Positions 1 through 11,177 of a DNA stretch of 64,000 nucleotides are shown here, in pieces; position 1 is the first letter of the stretch, and every line of letters starts with the position of its first letter. The stretch is from Erodium maritimum (taxonomy: Eukaryota; Streptophyta; Magnoliopsida; Geraniales; Geraniaceae). The stretch lies in contig OY997593.1 of the NCBI GenBank assembly GCA_963921825.1, positions 51,940,039-52,004,038 on the forward strand, read 5' to 3'. A program made the translations under genes and the position numbers. The notes below the pieces were generated by a model. The model ran no database searches. It was given only the letters and a program-made list of their open reading frames with translations, and was not told where the DNA came from.

Positions 1-298
1 ACACTGAATATGTTAATGACTCAATCTATGGCACATATTCAGGGCGGGTCGTCCAATATCATGTCCCACATGATATCTATGATCAGACTCCGGAATCCCA
101 TTCCAATGACTAACAGAACGTAAGCCATGAAGAGCCATCTTTCATACTAGTCGCTTCTAGTGAAGCTTTATTGACTAGGGACCCATCGAGTGTGATCCAT
201 CTCGATCTATGGTTATAGAAAGCAGCTTTAATCTTATTGCTAATGATGATATATACATTTGGACATTTATGATTGAACTACGGGCACTAAGACTAACA
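1..298. repeat. End fragment of a ~1.7 kb LTR-type repeat
   Basis: The stretch matches 32170-32528 almost base for base, apart from an internal block of about 65 bases found only in the other copy. The other copy is a 1688-bp unit with TG...CA ends, so this is its CA-side end, terminating at TAACA (298). The rest of the unit lies left of the window. It abuts a Gypsy LTR fragment at 299 and probably inserted into it. I see no coding potential. The superfamily is not certain. Confidence 0.75.
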
Positions 299-858
299 GT
301 TTATACTATCTCTCCTTTGTTGTTTTATCAAAGATTACATTGCCCTTCCTTAATCCTCCTGAATTACTGTTTTCCTTAAGCATTGGATATTCTTATTGTT
401 CTCTTTATCATGACATCTTGTTGGTTAATCGTGTTAATTGTAAATTGTGGCTAATTGTGTTAATTCAGTTTTATTACCAAAGTGGAGGTTGCTTCTACTT
501 ATTATTTTCCCTACTGAGCGTAAGCTCACCCTTGGAGGTTGTTTTATTTACTGTTTGTACAGGCTTGCTTGGTGAGTATTTCCTAGAGTTGGGCTCGAGG
601 CTCGGGAGCTTCTGGGAGAGTCCGGGTGGAATTGATGTTAGAGACGTATTTTTGTCGTTGTACTGAACCTTATGTTTATTTTGTTATATTCTGAGTTTTG
701 ACTCGTAACTTCGGTTTGGAACTTATTTTATCAAACTTATTTGATCGGAACAAAATTTGGAGATTTAAAATTGTCTAAGTTTACTTTCATCTTTATTATT
801 TAATTGTTAGTTTAATTCACGTCTCGAGTCCGGTAAAAACCGGATATGGGGCGTGACA
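299..858 (-). repeat. Gypsy LTR fragment, terminus at 858
   Basis: The fragment ends in a sequence whose reverse complement is the TGTCACGCCCC start shared by the other Gypsy LTRs here (1597, 6874, 16652, 24853). Further in, the conserved hairpin-like TGAGC-4 nt-GCTCA motif lies at 515-528. The sequence parallels 4866-6874 read in the same direction. Its left side is cut by the repeat at 1-298. It is a fossil LTR with no internal region attached. The 108-codon open frame at 340-666 is an accident of LTR sequence. Confidence 0.7.
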
Positions 859-1596
859 TTGGGAAATTGTCGTGCAGGTAGAATGGTCATGTCGAGCTTT
901 AGGATTGCTTGTTGATTGTATTTACTGATGTTTGTTCGCCTTAAGGTCGATGCATGTTCCGTTCTTAGGATAAGATAAGAGTCAAATTAGACTAATTGAA
1001 CTATGATGATCGTGATGTGAACGGTTGTTCCGTGTTATGATTGATTGATTGAATGAACGTTTGAGTGTGAATTGGTTGTGCCTATGGATATGATCGGGTG
1101 AGTGATAGACCGATGATACGTGGTTGGTAAGTTATGCCGGTAAGCTTGGTTGATAACATGAGTTTGTTGTATTGTGCTTTGTCGGGGATTGCATGCCTTT
1201 GTTGTTTACTTGCCCAAGTGTGTTTCTGGGATGATATCCGATCGAGGGGGTATGTCTGTCCGATACGTTTACATTGTTGTTTCACCCCGATGCTACGTGT
1301 TCCGGGAAGACCTAGGCCGAGGGACATTCCGGTATGGTATATTATTGTCTTATCCGTTGCTACGTTTTCCGGAAAGGCTTGTTTCACCCCGATGCTACGT
1401 GTTCCGGGAAGACCGAGGCCGATGGATGTTCCGGCATGGTACTTTATTGTCTCATTCCGATGCTACGTGTTCTGGAGAGACTCACTTTACCCCGATGATC
1501 TGTGGCTCTTTAGGAACATTTCCGGAAGCCCCGATGATAGTGTTTCCTTTGGACCGAGGGGCAATCTTATATGATGTACTAATCAGTGTACTGATC
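859..1596 (-). repeat. Middle portion of a second Gypsy LTR
   Basis: Read on the minus strand, this resembles the middle of the LTR at 16652-19293, including a CTCGACATGACC-like string and CCCCGATG...TTCCGGGAAGAC repeats that recur at about 1275-1310, 1388-1415 and 1456-1480. It sits between the outward-facing end of the fragment at 858 and the start of another LTR at 1597, so it is probably the older sequence that others inserted into. No gene is supported; the overlapping open frames at 1134-1638 come from the repeats. Confidence 0.55.
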
Positions 1597-2105
1597 TGTC
1601 ACGCCCCAAATCCGTTATTGACCGGACTCGAGACGTGACTTGAAGATAAAACAAAAATATAATAATAAAAGCATCTCAAATTGAATATAACCTCCAAGTT
1701 TAGTCTCCATCAAAAGTCTCAAGCAAAATTTCTATAGTAAATTCCTTAAACATAAGGTTCGTGAACAAAATAGGACCATAATCTTCTCTAGAGACAGGCA
1801 TCCGGACCATAGAAGCTCCCTATCCTCGAGTCCACTAGTCATCACGCAAACCTGTAAAACAGTCATAAACAAATAGGGGTGAGCTTACGCTCAGTAGGGA
1901 AAATGCATAACTAAGGCATCCTTTTAGTTTAACAATTAGGATTTCACGATTTTAGTTCGAGTCTCAAAATACGAAGAACTGAAAGTACATTGAAATACGG
2001 GAGTAAAACGAGTGTTTAACACTTTCTAATAGTCAAATTAATCATAGGAAAATAAGGGAATCAATGCATTCCCCAAATAATAAAAAGAAGATAGTACGCT
2101 CAAGT

Positions 2106-2504
2106 AATGTCGTGGGACATGAAGTCGCCACCCTCCGATCCACAATAGTCCTTGTGTTATGTTGGATTTTCCCTCGGTGCAGAGGAGACACATACACCGG
2201 ATTACCGGGAGTATCCCTCGAAAGGTACATAACGTCGGGATCACCGGAAATGTCACCAAAGGACCATATGTCATCGGGACAAGTAGAATAATGTCGTGGG
2301 ACCTGAAGTCGCCACCCTCCGATTCACAATACTCTTTGTGTCATATCGGATCCCATACCCCGATCCACAATAGTCCTTGTGTTATGTCGGATTTTCCCTC
2401 GGTCCAGAGGAGGCACATACATCGGATTACCGGGAGTATCCCTCGAAGGGTACATAACGTCGGAATCTCCGGATATGTCACCAAAGGACCATATGTCATA
2501 GGGA
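2106..2504. repeat. Tandem duplication of a ~200-bp segment
   Basis: Two copies (from 2106 and from 2290) start with AATGTCGTGGGAC, include CACAATAGTCCTTGTGTTATGT and GGAGTATCCCTCGAA, and end with CCAAAGGACCATATGTCAT. The second copy carries extra sequence near 2340-2365. The duplication lies inside the Gypsy LTR and explains the repetitive predicted peptides here. Confidence 0.8.
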
Positions 2505-2549
2505 ACCAAGGTATTGGTCCCACAAGACGCATACACTTAGGTGAATCAA

Positions 2550-2862
2550 CAAATAACCATTCCCCGCAGGGTAAACCATCCAATAACCGATGCCCCGCAG
2601 GGTCCAATACCAATGCCCGCAGGCTCCAATAACTGATGCCCCGCAGGGTCCAATACCAATGCCCGCAGGCTCCAATAACCGATGCCCCGCAGGGTCCAAT
2701 ACCAATGCCCCGCAGGGTCCAGTAACCGATGCCCCGCAGGCTCCAATAACCGATGCCCCGTAGGGTCCAATAACCGATGCCCCGCAGGGTCCAATAACCA
2801 ATGCCCGCAGGCTTCAATAACCGATGCCCCGTAGGCTCCAATAACCAATTATTATCCCGCAG
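2550..2862. repeat. 24-bp minisatellite inside the LTR
   Basis: About 13 tandem units of the form CCAATAACCGATGCCCCGCAGGGT, with variants (CCAATACCAATGCCCGCAGGCT and others). All six frames are quasi-repetitive, which produces false open frames such as 2341-2874 (minus). It is followed by a C-homopolymer near 2904-2918. Confidence 0.9.
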
Positions 2863-4865
2863 GATCTGCCACACACCAACGACTATAGTACCACCGGATT
2901 ACCCCCCCCCCCCCCGGTGGAAGTACCATACCGAACAACCAAACATCTTAAGAACAAGAATAAGAGAATCACACCATAACACATCAACCAACCAACGCTT
3001 ATCGAATCACACTTTCACCACAACACACCAAAGACATCCATTTAGTCCTTACATTTACCGTTATACTTACCTGTCACGATCCATCGGTCCATCGATCACC
3101 TGATCATACCTCTTGGTACAACCAGACATACTCGATCATCTGTTCAAGCATTCAATCATACAACATTCAATCAATCAACCAATCATGTAAACATTCAATC
3201 AATCAATAAAGCATACGATTTAGTTAGTTTCGTTAGACTCTTATCTTATCCAAACTAGGCAACCAAGCATGTGGACCTAACACAACAACTAATCCGAGGG
3301 CTCATCACGACCTCTCTACTAGTAAAGCAATTCCCAAGTATTGAAAGCGAGTTACATTAGTTATTTTCATCCTATTCATGCATAATAGACACATCCGATT
3401 ATTAGTAATTGAAAGACGATTATTCTAGTTAGTCGCATCCTATATACAATTCTAGTACCTTTCCAATTTTATTAACCTAATAGGCATACTAGTATTGAAA
3501 AACTCGAGGAGTTAGACTTTCCCTACCTTGTGGTCTTCCTACGAACAAATACTCCTATCAACAACTGTCCGGCTAGCCTCGTCTCCTCGGGCGAAGACCA
3601 AGCTCTCGGGCGAAGTCCGAGTCTGATTTTAACAGGTAAAACTTACACTCAGAACCGATACAGTCTAAATAACAGCAAGTTGATCTTTAACTCGAACGGC
3701 CAAAAGCGGGATTAAACGACGAGTCAGGCTCGAGTACCCGAACTTCGAACACAGAACCCGGTGCATGTTTTTCGAGACACGGATCCCATTGCTCGGGTCC
3801 CGAGGCACGAGTTTCGAAGCACGAGTCCCGACGTACGTTTTCGAGGCACCGTTCGAAATCATTTTAAAACCAATCTGATTCAACCTTTTATTGATTTAAG
3901 TCTAAAATACTATTAATTCCTTTTTCTGTTCGCTTCAAAACTCTTTGATTCAAGTCCAGATTTGTTCCAAAACCGTCTTAACTCCGAACTAAATTTAACT
4001 CCCTTTTCAATTTTCATCTTAAAAACCTTTTATTTAAAACTAACTTTTCCTTTTATCCCAAAACCGAAATCTCTTTCCCTTTTTCTGTTAGGACTGATTT
4101 TCATTTCAAATTCTTTTCAAAACCCCCTTTGATTTTGCTTTACTTTCCTTTTGAAAATGATTTTCTTCAACATTTATGTTCCAATTTCATTTCCACAAGA
4201 TCAGATCCAAGGAGATTCGGTTTTCAAAAGTGCTCAGATCCAAAAGAAGTTCGAAACAAACAAACAAAAAAGAAACGAAAGGGAAGAGGGGGGTTCTGGT
4301 CAGAAACCGACCACCGGCGGTGACAAACCAGCCGGGGCCACACGGGGTAACGCTCACCTAGGGGAAATACGTCGACGAGAGGACGGCTTCTTGGGTGCCG
4401 GTGGCGGTCGTGGACGAGGGGGAAGCTCGGTACGGGGGCGTAGCGGCGGCGGCTTGGGTGAACGGAGAACAGGGAGGGAGATGCTGGATTCGAGGGCTCG
4501 GCTTAGATCCACGAGGGAGAGGAAGACCAGGCCGGCGTGGGGACGAGGAAAAGGGCGGTGGGTCTGGTCTTTGCCGAAGCTGGACGGTGGCGAGTCGGGT
4601 GGGAAGAGAGAGAGGGGAGACGTGGTCGGGATGGGGTGTGCGGCGGCGAGCTCAGATGAGGGAGGGTGTGGTTCGGTTTCAGAGAAGAGGGAGAGAGAGG
4701 ATGGAGGCATGAGTGAAGAGAGGGAATGAGGTTCAGAAACCCTAGAAGGGGTATAAGTACTCGGGCCTGACTCAACTTGGGCCTCAGACATCGGTTTTGG
4801 GCTTCTCGGCCCAAATGCCGAACAGATGGGTCAGGCCTGGCCTGGTTTGACCCTAAAACCATTTT

Positions 4866-6874
4866 TTTTCTTTTTTTTTAAAAAAAGTACTTGTTGCAAA
4901 AACTCACCTCATTGTTTCAAAATTCAAAATAACGCTCTTGTAAAAACAAAGCGGGTTTTATAGGATCAGAGTCTTGGGATTTGATATTTAGTATGTCGGT
5001 ATTTGTGTGTTACTTTAATCGATTCCTTATTACATTCGTTATCTTCCATTGATCTCCTTGAGTGTTACTTTCTTTAAAGCATTGGAACTTTTATTGATCT
5101 ATATTTACGACACCTTTTGGTTAATCGTAATAATTATAAACTTTGAATAACTGTACTAATCGGTTTTATGTTTTGACGGGGATTCTCTTACTTTATTACT
5201 TTTTCCCACTGAGCGTAAGCTCACCCCCTTCTTGTTTACTGTTTGTATAGGTTTCTTTGGCGAATACACTTAGGGTTTGCTTCGGGACTCGGGAGCTCCT
5301 GGAGGATCGGGTGTCTATTGTAGTTGGACGTACTTTCCATCTTGTATTGAACTAATTTTCTTACGTTTTTGGACTGAGTACTTGACCGCTTTTTATCATA
5401 ATTGTTATCTGGAATTTTAAAGGTTTGGAGTTGTTTCCCTTTTACTTTAACTTTATTAGGGAAATTTGATAAAATATGCCTCTTAATGTATGGAATTTTT
5501 TTTTATATGCTAATATAATCTATAATTTGAAATTTATGCTTTTAAAACTTATTAAGACATATATATACCCTTCTTGTGATTTAAACAAAGCTCTCTATCT
5601 TAATTTCATGTTTCTCAACTTCCTTTTCAAAGTCAACCTAATCATACAAGTTTTTTTTCTCACAGCATTCAGACCCCTCAACTAATTGGAACCACTAATA
5701 TGAAACATTTATGCTTTGGATTTTATCAAGTATAGTTGCTGCATTTGCAAAAATATATGAACTGAGAAGGTAGATTTAAAGTGTACGTTAAAGAAGATGT
5801 GCAGGATGGAACAATGGTAGCAGTTTTATAAAGTATTTATAAAAGATCTACTGATTTTCATTGCATTAATCTAAAACCAACACCTTTCAATATTCATTTC
5901 AAATAACAAATCTCCAATTCAAATATGTGTATGCATTGCTGATTACAGAGAAACTACAAGCCCTAAAAAACCCAAATCATAATTTTTTTATTATAATATT
6001 GTTGGTCTTGATCTCTAGTAGCTCAAATCTTACCCCACTCTCTCCCATCTCTCGCTGGAGATATCGGTAATCCGCGCCGGAGATTTAAGGTTTCTCGCAT
6101 GCCTCTAAAGGAATCTGTTCCGGAGATTCTGTATCTTAATTCACCGATAGAGCCGTCCCAAAGAGGTTGAGCGTCTTGGGGAAGAGGTTCTTCCGATGCA
6201 AGTCGATATCAGAAAGGCTCCGTTTTTGGGAAGTCTGCGAAGCTCTGCGTCATGCCTCATTCCGGAATGTCGTCTGTGTGAGAGAAGTCGTCCGTCCCCC
6301 TCGACTTCCCTCGTTCTCTTCCTCGCTAGTTCTGATCACCTCGACGCAGGATATCCAAACCAATGTGAATCAACTTATCCATTGTCGTCGCAATTGCCAA
6401 ATTGCTCTCATCCAGACTTCGGGTAGGGAGAAGATAGGTGAGGAGATTTGCAGTGCTTAAAAAAGGCACTACGGAAGATAGATAACGTATTTGAGATGAC
6501 GGTGAAGTATAAAACTGTTTACACTATGCAAGACATATATGTTGTCATGCTAGTGGTTCTAATTGGTTTAAGGGTTTTAATATTATCTCGTCCATCCGAA
6601 AAGAAAGATTCATCCGCATGATTTCGTTGGTCTTCAGAGGGAAAGAGAGAAGACGGAGACTAGGAGTATCTAGTTTTGTTTAAATTACATTGAGGGTATT
6701 TATGTCTTAAAACGCATGAGAAGCATATATTTCAAATTATAAATTATACTAGCATAAAAAACAAATTTCATACATTAAGAAGCATATTTTATGAAATTTC
6801 CCCTTTATTATTATTTTATTACTGTTCCTAGCTCACGTCTCGAGTTCGGTCAAAACCGGATTTGGGGCGTGACA
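4866..6874 (-). repeat. Gypsy LTR fragment split by a MULE
   Basis: Read from 6874 downwards, it starts with the TGTCACGCCCCAAATCCGG terminus and continues after the MULE (5459-6802) from 5458 to about 4870. The conserved TGAGC-4 nt-GCTCA motif is at 5210-5223. It lies in inverted orientation to the LTR at 1597 and parallel to the fragment at 299-858, so these are separate insertions, not the two LTRs of one element. Confidence 0.65.
5459..6802. mobile_element. Non-autonomous Mutator-like element (possible Pack-MULE)
   Basis: The ends are long inverted repeats of about 110 bp: GGGAAATTTGATAAAATATG at the left pairs with the complement of CATATTTTATGAAATTTCCC at the right, and the match continues to about 5570 and from about 6693. 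The element is flanked by a perfect 8-bp direct repeat CTTTATTA (5451-5458 and 6803-6810). Long TIRs starting GGG are typical of MULEs, although MULE duplications are usually 9 bp. No transposase is present. A GC-richer core (about 6030-6460, reading frames at 6167-6460 and 6196-6426) contrasts with AT-rich arms and could be a captured host gene piece; I do not recognise its product. Confidence 0.85.
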
Positions 6875-7230
6875 CTCTAGGCGGTAGAAAAGGGGACAGA
6901 TCAAAAAACCCAACCGACATCGATAGAGAAGAGAGTCCGGGTCCCAAAGCAATCGGGCTAGACGCCGGCGAGACCGTGGGAGCGATGGCGAGAGAGAGGG
7001 AAGACGAAGGGTTAAGTATGGGAATCCAGTCCCATCGGTATATATCCCCCGCACCAGACGTGGTCTGGGAGGGTTGCGACCCGATGGGACATAGGAACAC
7101 GGGGCTGCAATTCCGACAGCAGCTCATGCGACACAAGAGCGGCGATGACAGAGAAAAACTTCATAACGACTAGAGACTAAGACTAGGGTTAGTATCTCAA
7201 AAAAACGAGAGAGTTTTTTGGAGCTTTGTT
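6875..7230 (-). other. Promoter/leader-like segment next to an LTR end
   Basis: On the minus strand this has a TATA-like GATATATACC near 7037-7046, followed about 30-60 bases on by a CT-rich leader, then GC-rich sequence that stops at the Gypsy LTR terminus (6874). It could be a host 5' region interrupted by the LTR, or the U3 of another element. The longest minus frame (6828-7136) runs into the LTR and resembles no protein I know. Confidence 0.25.
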
Positions 7231-7817
7231 ACTTGAAAATTTGACATTGTATGATCCCAACAAAAGTCTTTATGCATGACATTTTAATAATCTCTTAAAA
7301 TAAATTGTGTATTTTTATATGAGTGTGAGGACTGAGTAGGCATCTTTGAATATATTATTCAGGATAAATTTATAAATAAATATTATAAATAATTATTTGA
7401 AGTATTTCACACGTATTTGTGGTCAATGAAGCTAGGTTGGTAGCACCATATTCCGGGAAAGATAAAGACAAAACTAATTTATGGTTTAGAAGCAAACAAA
7501 CTTGCGAGTCAAAAGGGACCTTTCAGACGCCTACTTTTGTCCGTCAACTTAAAAAAAGAATTATAGTTTGAAGATTATTCGTAGCCGGCAGCGTTTTACC
7601 GTTAAAAGGATGGGACGTTTTAAACAAAACGGTTGTTCTCTAGCACATGCCAATTTATTCGGTTGAAAAATATCAAAGATAGGATTTTTGGGCTTGCGGC
7701 GGTAACATTATTGCCCCAACAAAACGTCTCAAAGAAGATGTTTTCTCTTCTTCTATTGTGACTAGGAGGGTGCGCGGTGCTTGTCTTAAAAACTTCTATT
7801 CAAAATTACACGAAAAC
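7231..7817. other. AT-rich intergenic stretch, nothing identified
   Basis: I found no long open frame, terminal repeat or recognisable element. It separates the repeat pile on the left from the host-like region on the right. Confidence 0.5.
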
Positions 7818-7888
7818 TCAGATGCTTGCATGACCCCTTTGCATGGAGAAGTAGTTCTTGCGTAGCCAGTTGACAGTCTCCACATCAG
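7818..7888 (-). other. Exon-like coding string, unassigned
   Basis: After a CTAATAGCAG acceptor-like sequence, the minus strand reads 22 codons with protein-like composition (DVETVNWLRKNYF...HASI) and then TGA at 7818-7820. It begins with two bases of a split codon, as a terminal exon would. I do not recognise the protein and cannot connect it to an upstream exon with confidence. It could belong to the gene at 8552-9100 by alternative splicing, to a decayed gene, or be chance. Confidence 0.25.
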
Positions 7889-8246
7889 CTGCTATTAGGC
7901 CTGCCTAGAGGATATTCATATCATAATTGTCATTGTACCATTAAGTCAAAAGGCTAGTCTATCAAATCCATAAAAAAACTCAAAAAAGAATACAAATATG
8001 ATATATTCAGTCGATTAACAAATCATTTAAATTAAAACTTGAAGAAAGAGCAGCTGAAATTGAAAAGTAAGCCTAACTTGAAGCATGTAAAGATACTGAA
8101 TCAACAACCTGGAATATGTCTGAACCAGACACTCTCACCTCACCGCACAGATATCACACGTCAGTTTTAGGGGAACAGTAGCCGCATGCGAGAGGCCGCG
8201 TGAACTGTACAAGGAAGTTTCCTTTAGAGATAAAGGTGATTGGGCA

Positions 8247-8332
8247 TCAATGCATCATCAACAAATCTCGGATTGTAGATTCCAGAATATCCTCCAAGAC
8301 ATCATAAACTCTAGATGCTTGACACAACAACA
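8247..8332 (-). other. Second exon-like coding string, unassigned
   Basis: A CGGTGCAG acceptor-like sequence is followed on the minus strand by two bases and 27 codons (LLCQASRVYDVLEDILES...), ending at TGA 8247-8249. The string has alternating hydrophobic and acidic residues, as in an amphipathic helix. It shares its phase with the string at 7818-7888. It lies just downstream of the probable 3' UTR of the small-protein gene, so an alternative 3' exon is possible. Confidence 0.25.
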
Positions 8333-8551
8333 CTGCACCGAGAAAACCCTCTAAGCAAGCATTTGTTGAAATTTCATTTCATTATAACAAGCAACACAAA
8401 CTGATCAATTTGCAGCAGAAATGTTACGCGAATATCTTCTATAACTATGTTTGAGTTATAAACACACCCATAAGCCAAGAAATTTAATTTCCATAAACAT
8501 AACCAAAATGACCGAATCTTAAGAACACCCATACCCCACTACAAAATGAGG

Positions 8552-9096
8552 TTAATGAAGAACAGCCACATGTAGTGCACCATCCTTCTGCCGATAAGGC
8601 TTATACTCGACTGGTTCCTCATCATATCTACAGTAGAGAAACATGAAAACATGCAACATCGTCAAGAATCAGGGAAAAATACCAAATAAAAATAGGATTA
8701 AACAGCATAAAAATACATCTTGAAAATTTCAACAATGATTGAATAAACTTATGAAGGTTCTCCTTCCCACGTTTTCTAATGTGTACATACCGTTTTTAGG
8801 GCTATCTATCCATTAACATGTATGCATAGCTTACTTCAAAGCACGATCATCATTAATGTTAGGAAGAAATATGTAACTTGTAGGTGATGTACTTTAAGAA
8901 ATTATTCCATCTGATACAAATCCTTATATTTGATCATTAAGCACATTTAAGTGAAATGGATACAAAAATGATGATGACATACACAAGCCAATCAGTGAGT
9001 GCATGAGAGGTAATGCACCAACATTTTCCCACACTACAAGTTCTTGTATGGTTAAAATAATGAAGCTCTAAAAGATCACCTGAGTTTGTAAGCCAT
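8552..9096 (-). CDS. Candidate small-protein gene (30 aa, two coding exons)
   Basis: The start ATG (9094-9096) sits in GACAATGGCT, close to the plant start consensus, inside a 21-base microexon (9080-9100). That exon is bounded by CTACTACAG on the acceptor side and GTGATC on the donor side. Splicing to 8627 (acceptor CTACTGTAG) keeps the frame and adds 24 codons to TAA at 8552-8554. The product starts MAYKLRYDEEPVEY and ends ALHVAVLH; it is charged, tyrosine-rich and has no signal peptide or membrane segment. The sequence after the stop looks like a real plant 3' UTR, with AATGAAATGAAATTTC near 8370-8390. I do not recognise the protein. Alternatively it is an upstream ORF of a longer transcript. 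Confidence 0.45.
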
Positions 9097-9100
9097 TGTC

Positions 9101-10912
9101 CTGTAGTAGATAAGCTGGAAAATCTATACTGGTATGTTTGAAGACCTCCACAATTCAACCACAACTCTAGCAACATACCAACATTTATATATTTAAAAAA
9201 TGATCAACTATATTAGCCAATATCAGATAATGATGTATAGGCCAAGAGGTGTCACTGTAATTTTCGTAATAAAAGCAATTTATTCCTTTTTTTTTTAACA
9301 TGGTATAAAAAGGTGTCACAGTATTAGCATTAAACAGAAATAAATCAAATGATCAACTACACCAAGCAAGGAAAACGGATGAAAAATTACCAAGATCGAC
9401 ATTCTCTCCATCTCTAACTTCAGGAATTTAGAGTAAGAAAGAGTGTATGAGTTACATTAAGAATCAAGTACCCAACAATACTTCCTTTTTGGAAGAGAGT
9501 AACGCGCAGATTGTATTGCCAAGAACACAAGGAAAACATCCTGACTAAACAGTTACAAATTTTGTTTTAATTAATCTTAACAAATTTGACTTAACAGAAA
9601 GCCAGTTTCTATTTGACTCTAATTGTATGAAACTGAACCACAAAAAAATAACTTCATTACACCGGTACAAACCTACGAACAAAATTTTAACATCTGAACA
9701 CATATATTAAAACACGTACTCTGATGGGTTTAAGAATGATGCTAAGAATAGGATATAAGAAATGAGTAGAAGGTGAATTGAGTAGGCTGGGCTCCTACTG
9801 CCTTTCAATATTTAGAGGAAAATTTGTTTTTAAAAAGAAACACACAACTATAGCTATTAAATTTTAAAAAGTGAACCAATAAGGGAACATGGAGCTAAAT
9901 GAATCAATAAGGTAATCAGGAAAAAAAAACGGAGCATATGCAATGCAAAATGCACATAAGCAAACCAGATTGTATAACTGCAAGGGGTACCTATCTTAAA
10001 CGTAATAGTTGCAAGATCTTTTTCGTCTTTTGGTCAATAGCATTAATAATGAAAGATTAACAACAAAGAATATGAGAGATGGAAAAAAACTACTACGTAC
10101 ATTCAAAATAATTGCTGATAGGAAGATACGTACCAACGGATACGGACAACAAACAATGCTTAAGTTATGGGTCAAGATATCCTCCTTTCAACTTAGCCTC
10201 ATGGTTCAACCTGATTAGCCCAGGCTCCTATCAAACCATAACTGTAGAAAACATCAAGGGAGACAAACCATTTTGCACTGTACAAAAAATAATCAAAGAT
10301 ATCATATACCCTGGACATACCTGCCTCATGTATATTCCTGTATAAGTTTGAAAATGAAAAATGATTTTAACATGAAGGTGTAAAGTGAAAAAGGCAATGA
10401 GTCGGAGCAAATGAAAATAAAACAAAAACACAGATAATTTTTGTTCACTGGTTAAGTTATATGTATTTGACAATTTCTTTATAAATACAACATCAGAAAC
10501 ATACCATCTATTGTTGAACATCAAGGACTAATGTTCAATACCCAGTTGCATATTGAACATTGCTCAAACTCCTACAGTAGTTCTTGCCAAGTCCTAGAAC
10601 GTAATCTTATAGTAAGATACATAGCTCAGAAAATAGTCCAAAAATAAATGAAATTAGCTTGGAATGTAATCACGTACCTAATAGATATTAAATACAGATT
10701 AATCAAGTTTATGGGCTAAAAGTTGTAAGATGAACACAACTCATACATAACAGTCGAGGAGATTTACATATAGAAGGCAAAAGCTAATCAGAACCCACAA
10801 AAATACTACAAAATTATAGGGTACCCATTCCATCATTTTCTTCTATGGAGGAACAAAACCTACCCATAAACCATAAGAAAGCCATAAATGAGAGCTCGAG
10901 GAAGGAACTTAC
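9101..10912 (-). other. Probable intron with no recognised insertions
   Basis: AT-rich DNA with several AG/GT pairs that could bound small UTR exons on the minus strand. One, near 9385-9440, has MERMSIL-like coding before GTAATT. I found no terminal repeats or retroelement domains. Confidence 0.3.
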
Positions 10913-11150
10913 AGAAGAGAGGTGTATTGAGGATGGATCGAATCTGAAAGAGGATTGAATCGCAGATTGTAGAATAACATGATCTGATAACATCCAAAAT
11001 CGAGCAAACCCTGCGAATCAATCACATAAAAACAAAAATCTTACGGGACACCCCATATCGAGGAAGCAAACTCCTAAACCGGCAACCCAAGAGAAAACAG
11101 AACAGCAACCCACAAAGTAACCGGGGCAGGCGGACGCTGATTCGATGGAA
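10913..11150 (-). other. Probable 5' UTR exon of the small-protein gene
   Basis: A donor TCTCTTCT|GTAAGT ends this exon at 10913. Upstream it is CT-rich and lies 30 or more bases below a TATA box, as expected for a transcript start near 11150. It contains a short upstream frame starting MLFYNLRFNPL. Splicing to the microexon at 9080-9100, possibly through other small UTR exons near 10327-10343 and 10500-10525 (AG...GTATGT flanks), is inferred and not shown. Confidence 0.35.
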
Positions 11151-11177
11151 CTGATGATGCTGGCGAGGGTCTCCCAT

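Larger units (their letters stand above)
1597..4865 (-). mobile_element. Gypsy (Ty3-type) LTR, probably solo or fragmentary
   Basis: The LTR begins with TGTCACGCCCCAAATCCG at 1597, the same terminus as the complete Gypsy element at 16652. In coding (minus) orientation it has a TATA-like CTTATACCCC near 4752-4762, followed by a pyrimidine-rich leader with TAGGGTTT, as expected of a U3/R junction. The conserved TGAGC-4 nt-GCTCA motif lies at 1880-1893. No gag or pol is attached. The right boundary, near a T-rich tract at about 4861-4880, is approximate. Contents include a tandem duplication, a 24-bp minisatellite and a Pro/Ser/Arg-rich open frame (4354-4791, minus) that I treat as non-coding. 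Confidence 0.6.

Noticed and set aside
1134-1638. Two overlapping plus ORFs of about 150 codons
   Set aside because: They run through LTR tandem repeats and across an LTR boundary at 1597; repeated CYVF strings come from the DNA repeats.
2550-2862. Possible CRISPR-like array
   Set aside because: Units are contiguous with no unique spacers, and the context is a plant LTR.
2341-2874. 177-codon minus ORF with IGYWTLRG repeats
   Set aside because: This is a translation of the 24-bp minisatellite, open in several frames at once; not a repeat protein.
4354-4791. 145-codon minus ORF rich in Pro, Ser and Arg, and the opposing 192-codon plus ORF
   Set aside because: Both lie in the GC-rich leader of a Gypsy LTR, overlap each other and the presumed TATA box, and have composition-driven sequence with no domain.
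1597-6874. One complete element with ends at 1597 and 6874
   Set aside because: The two ends are inverted copies of the same LTR terminus; LTRs of one element must be direct repeats.
6862-7173. 103-codon plus ORF beginning in an LTR terminus
   Set aside because: Its start codon lies inside the Gypsy LTR end, and no homology or upstream signal supports it.
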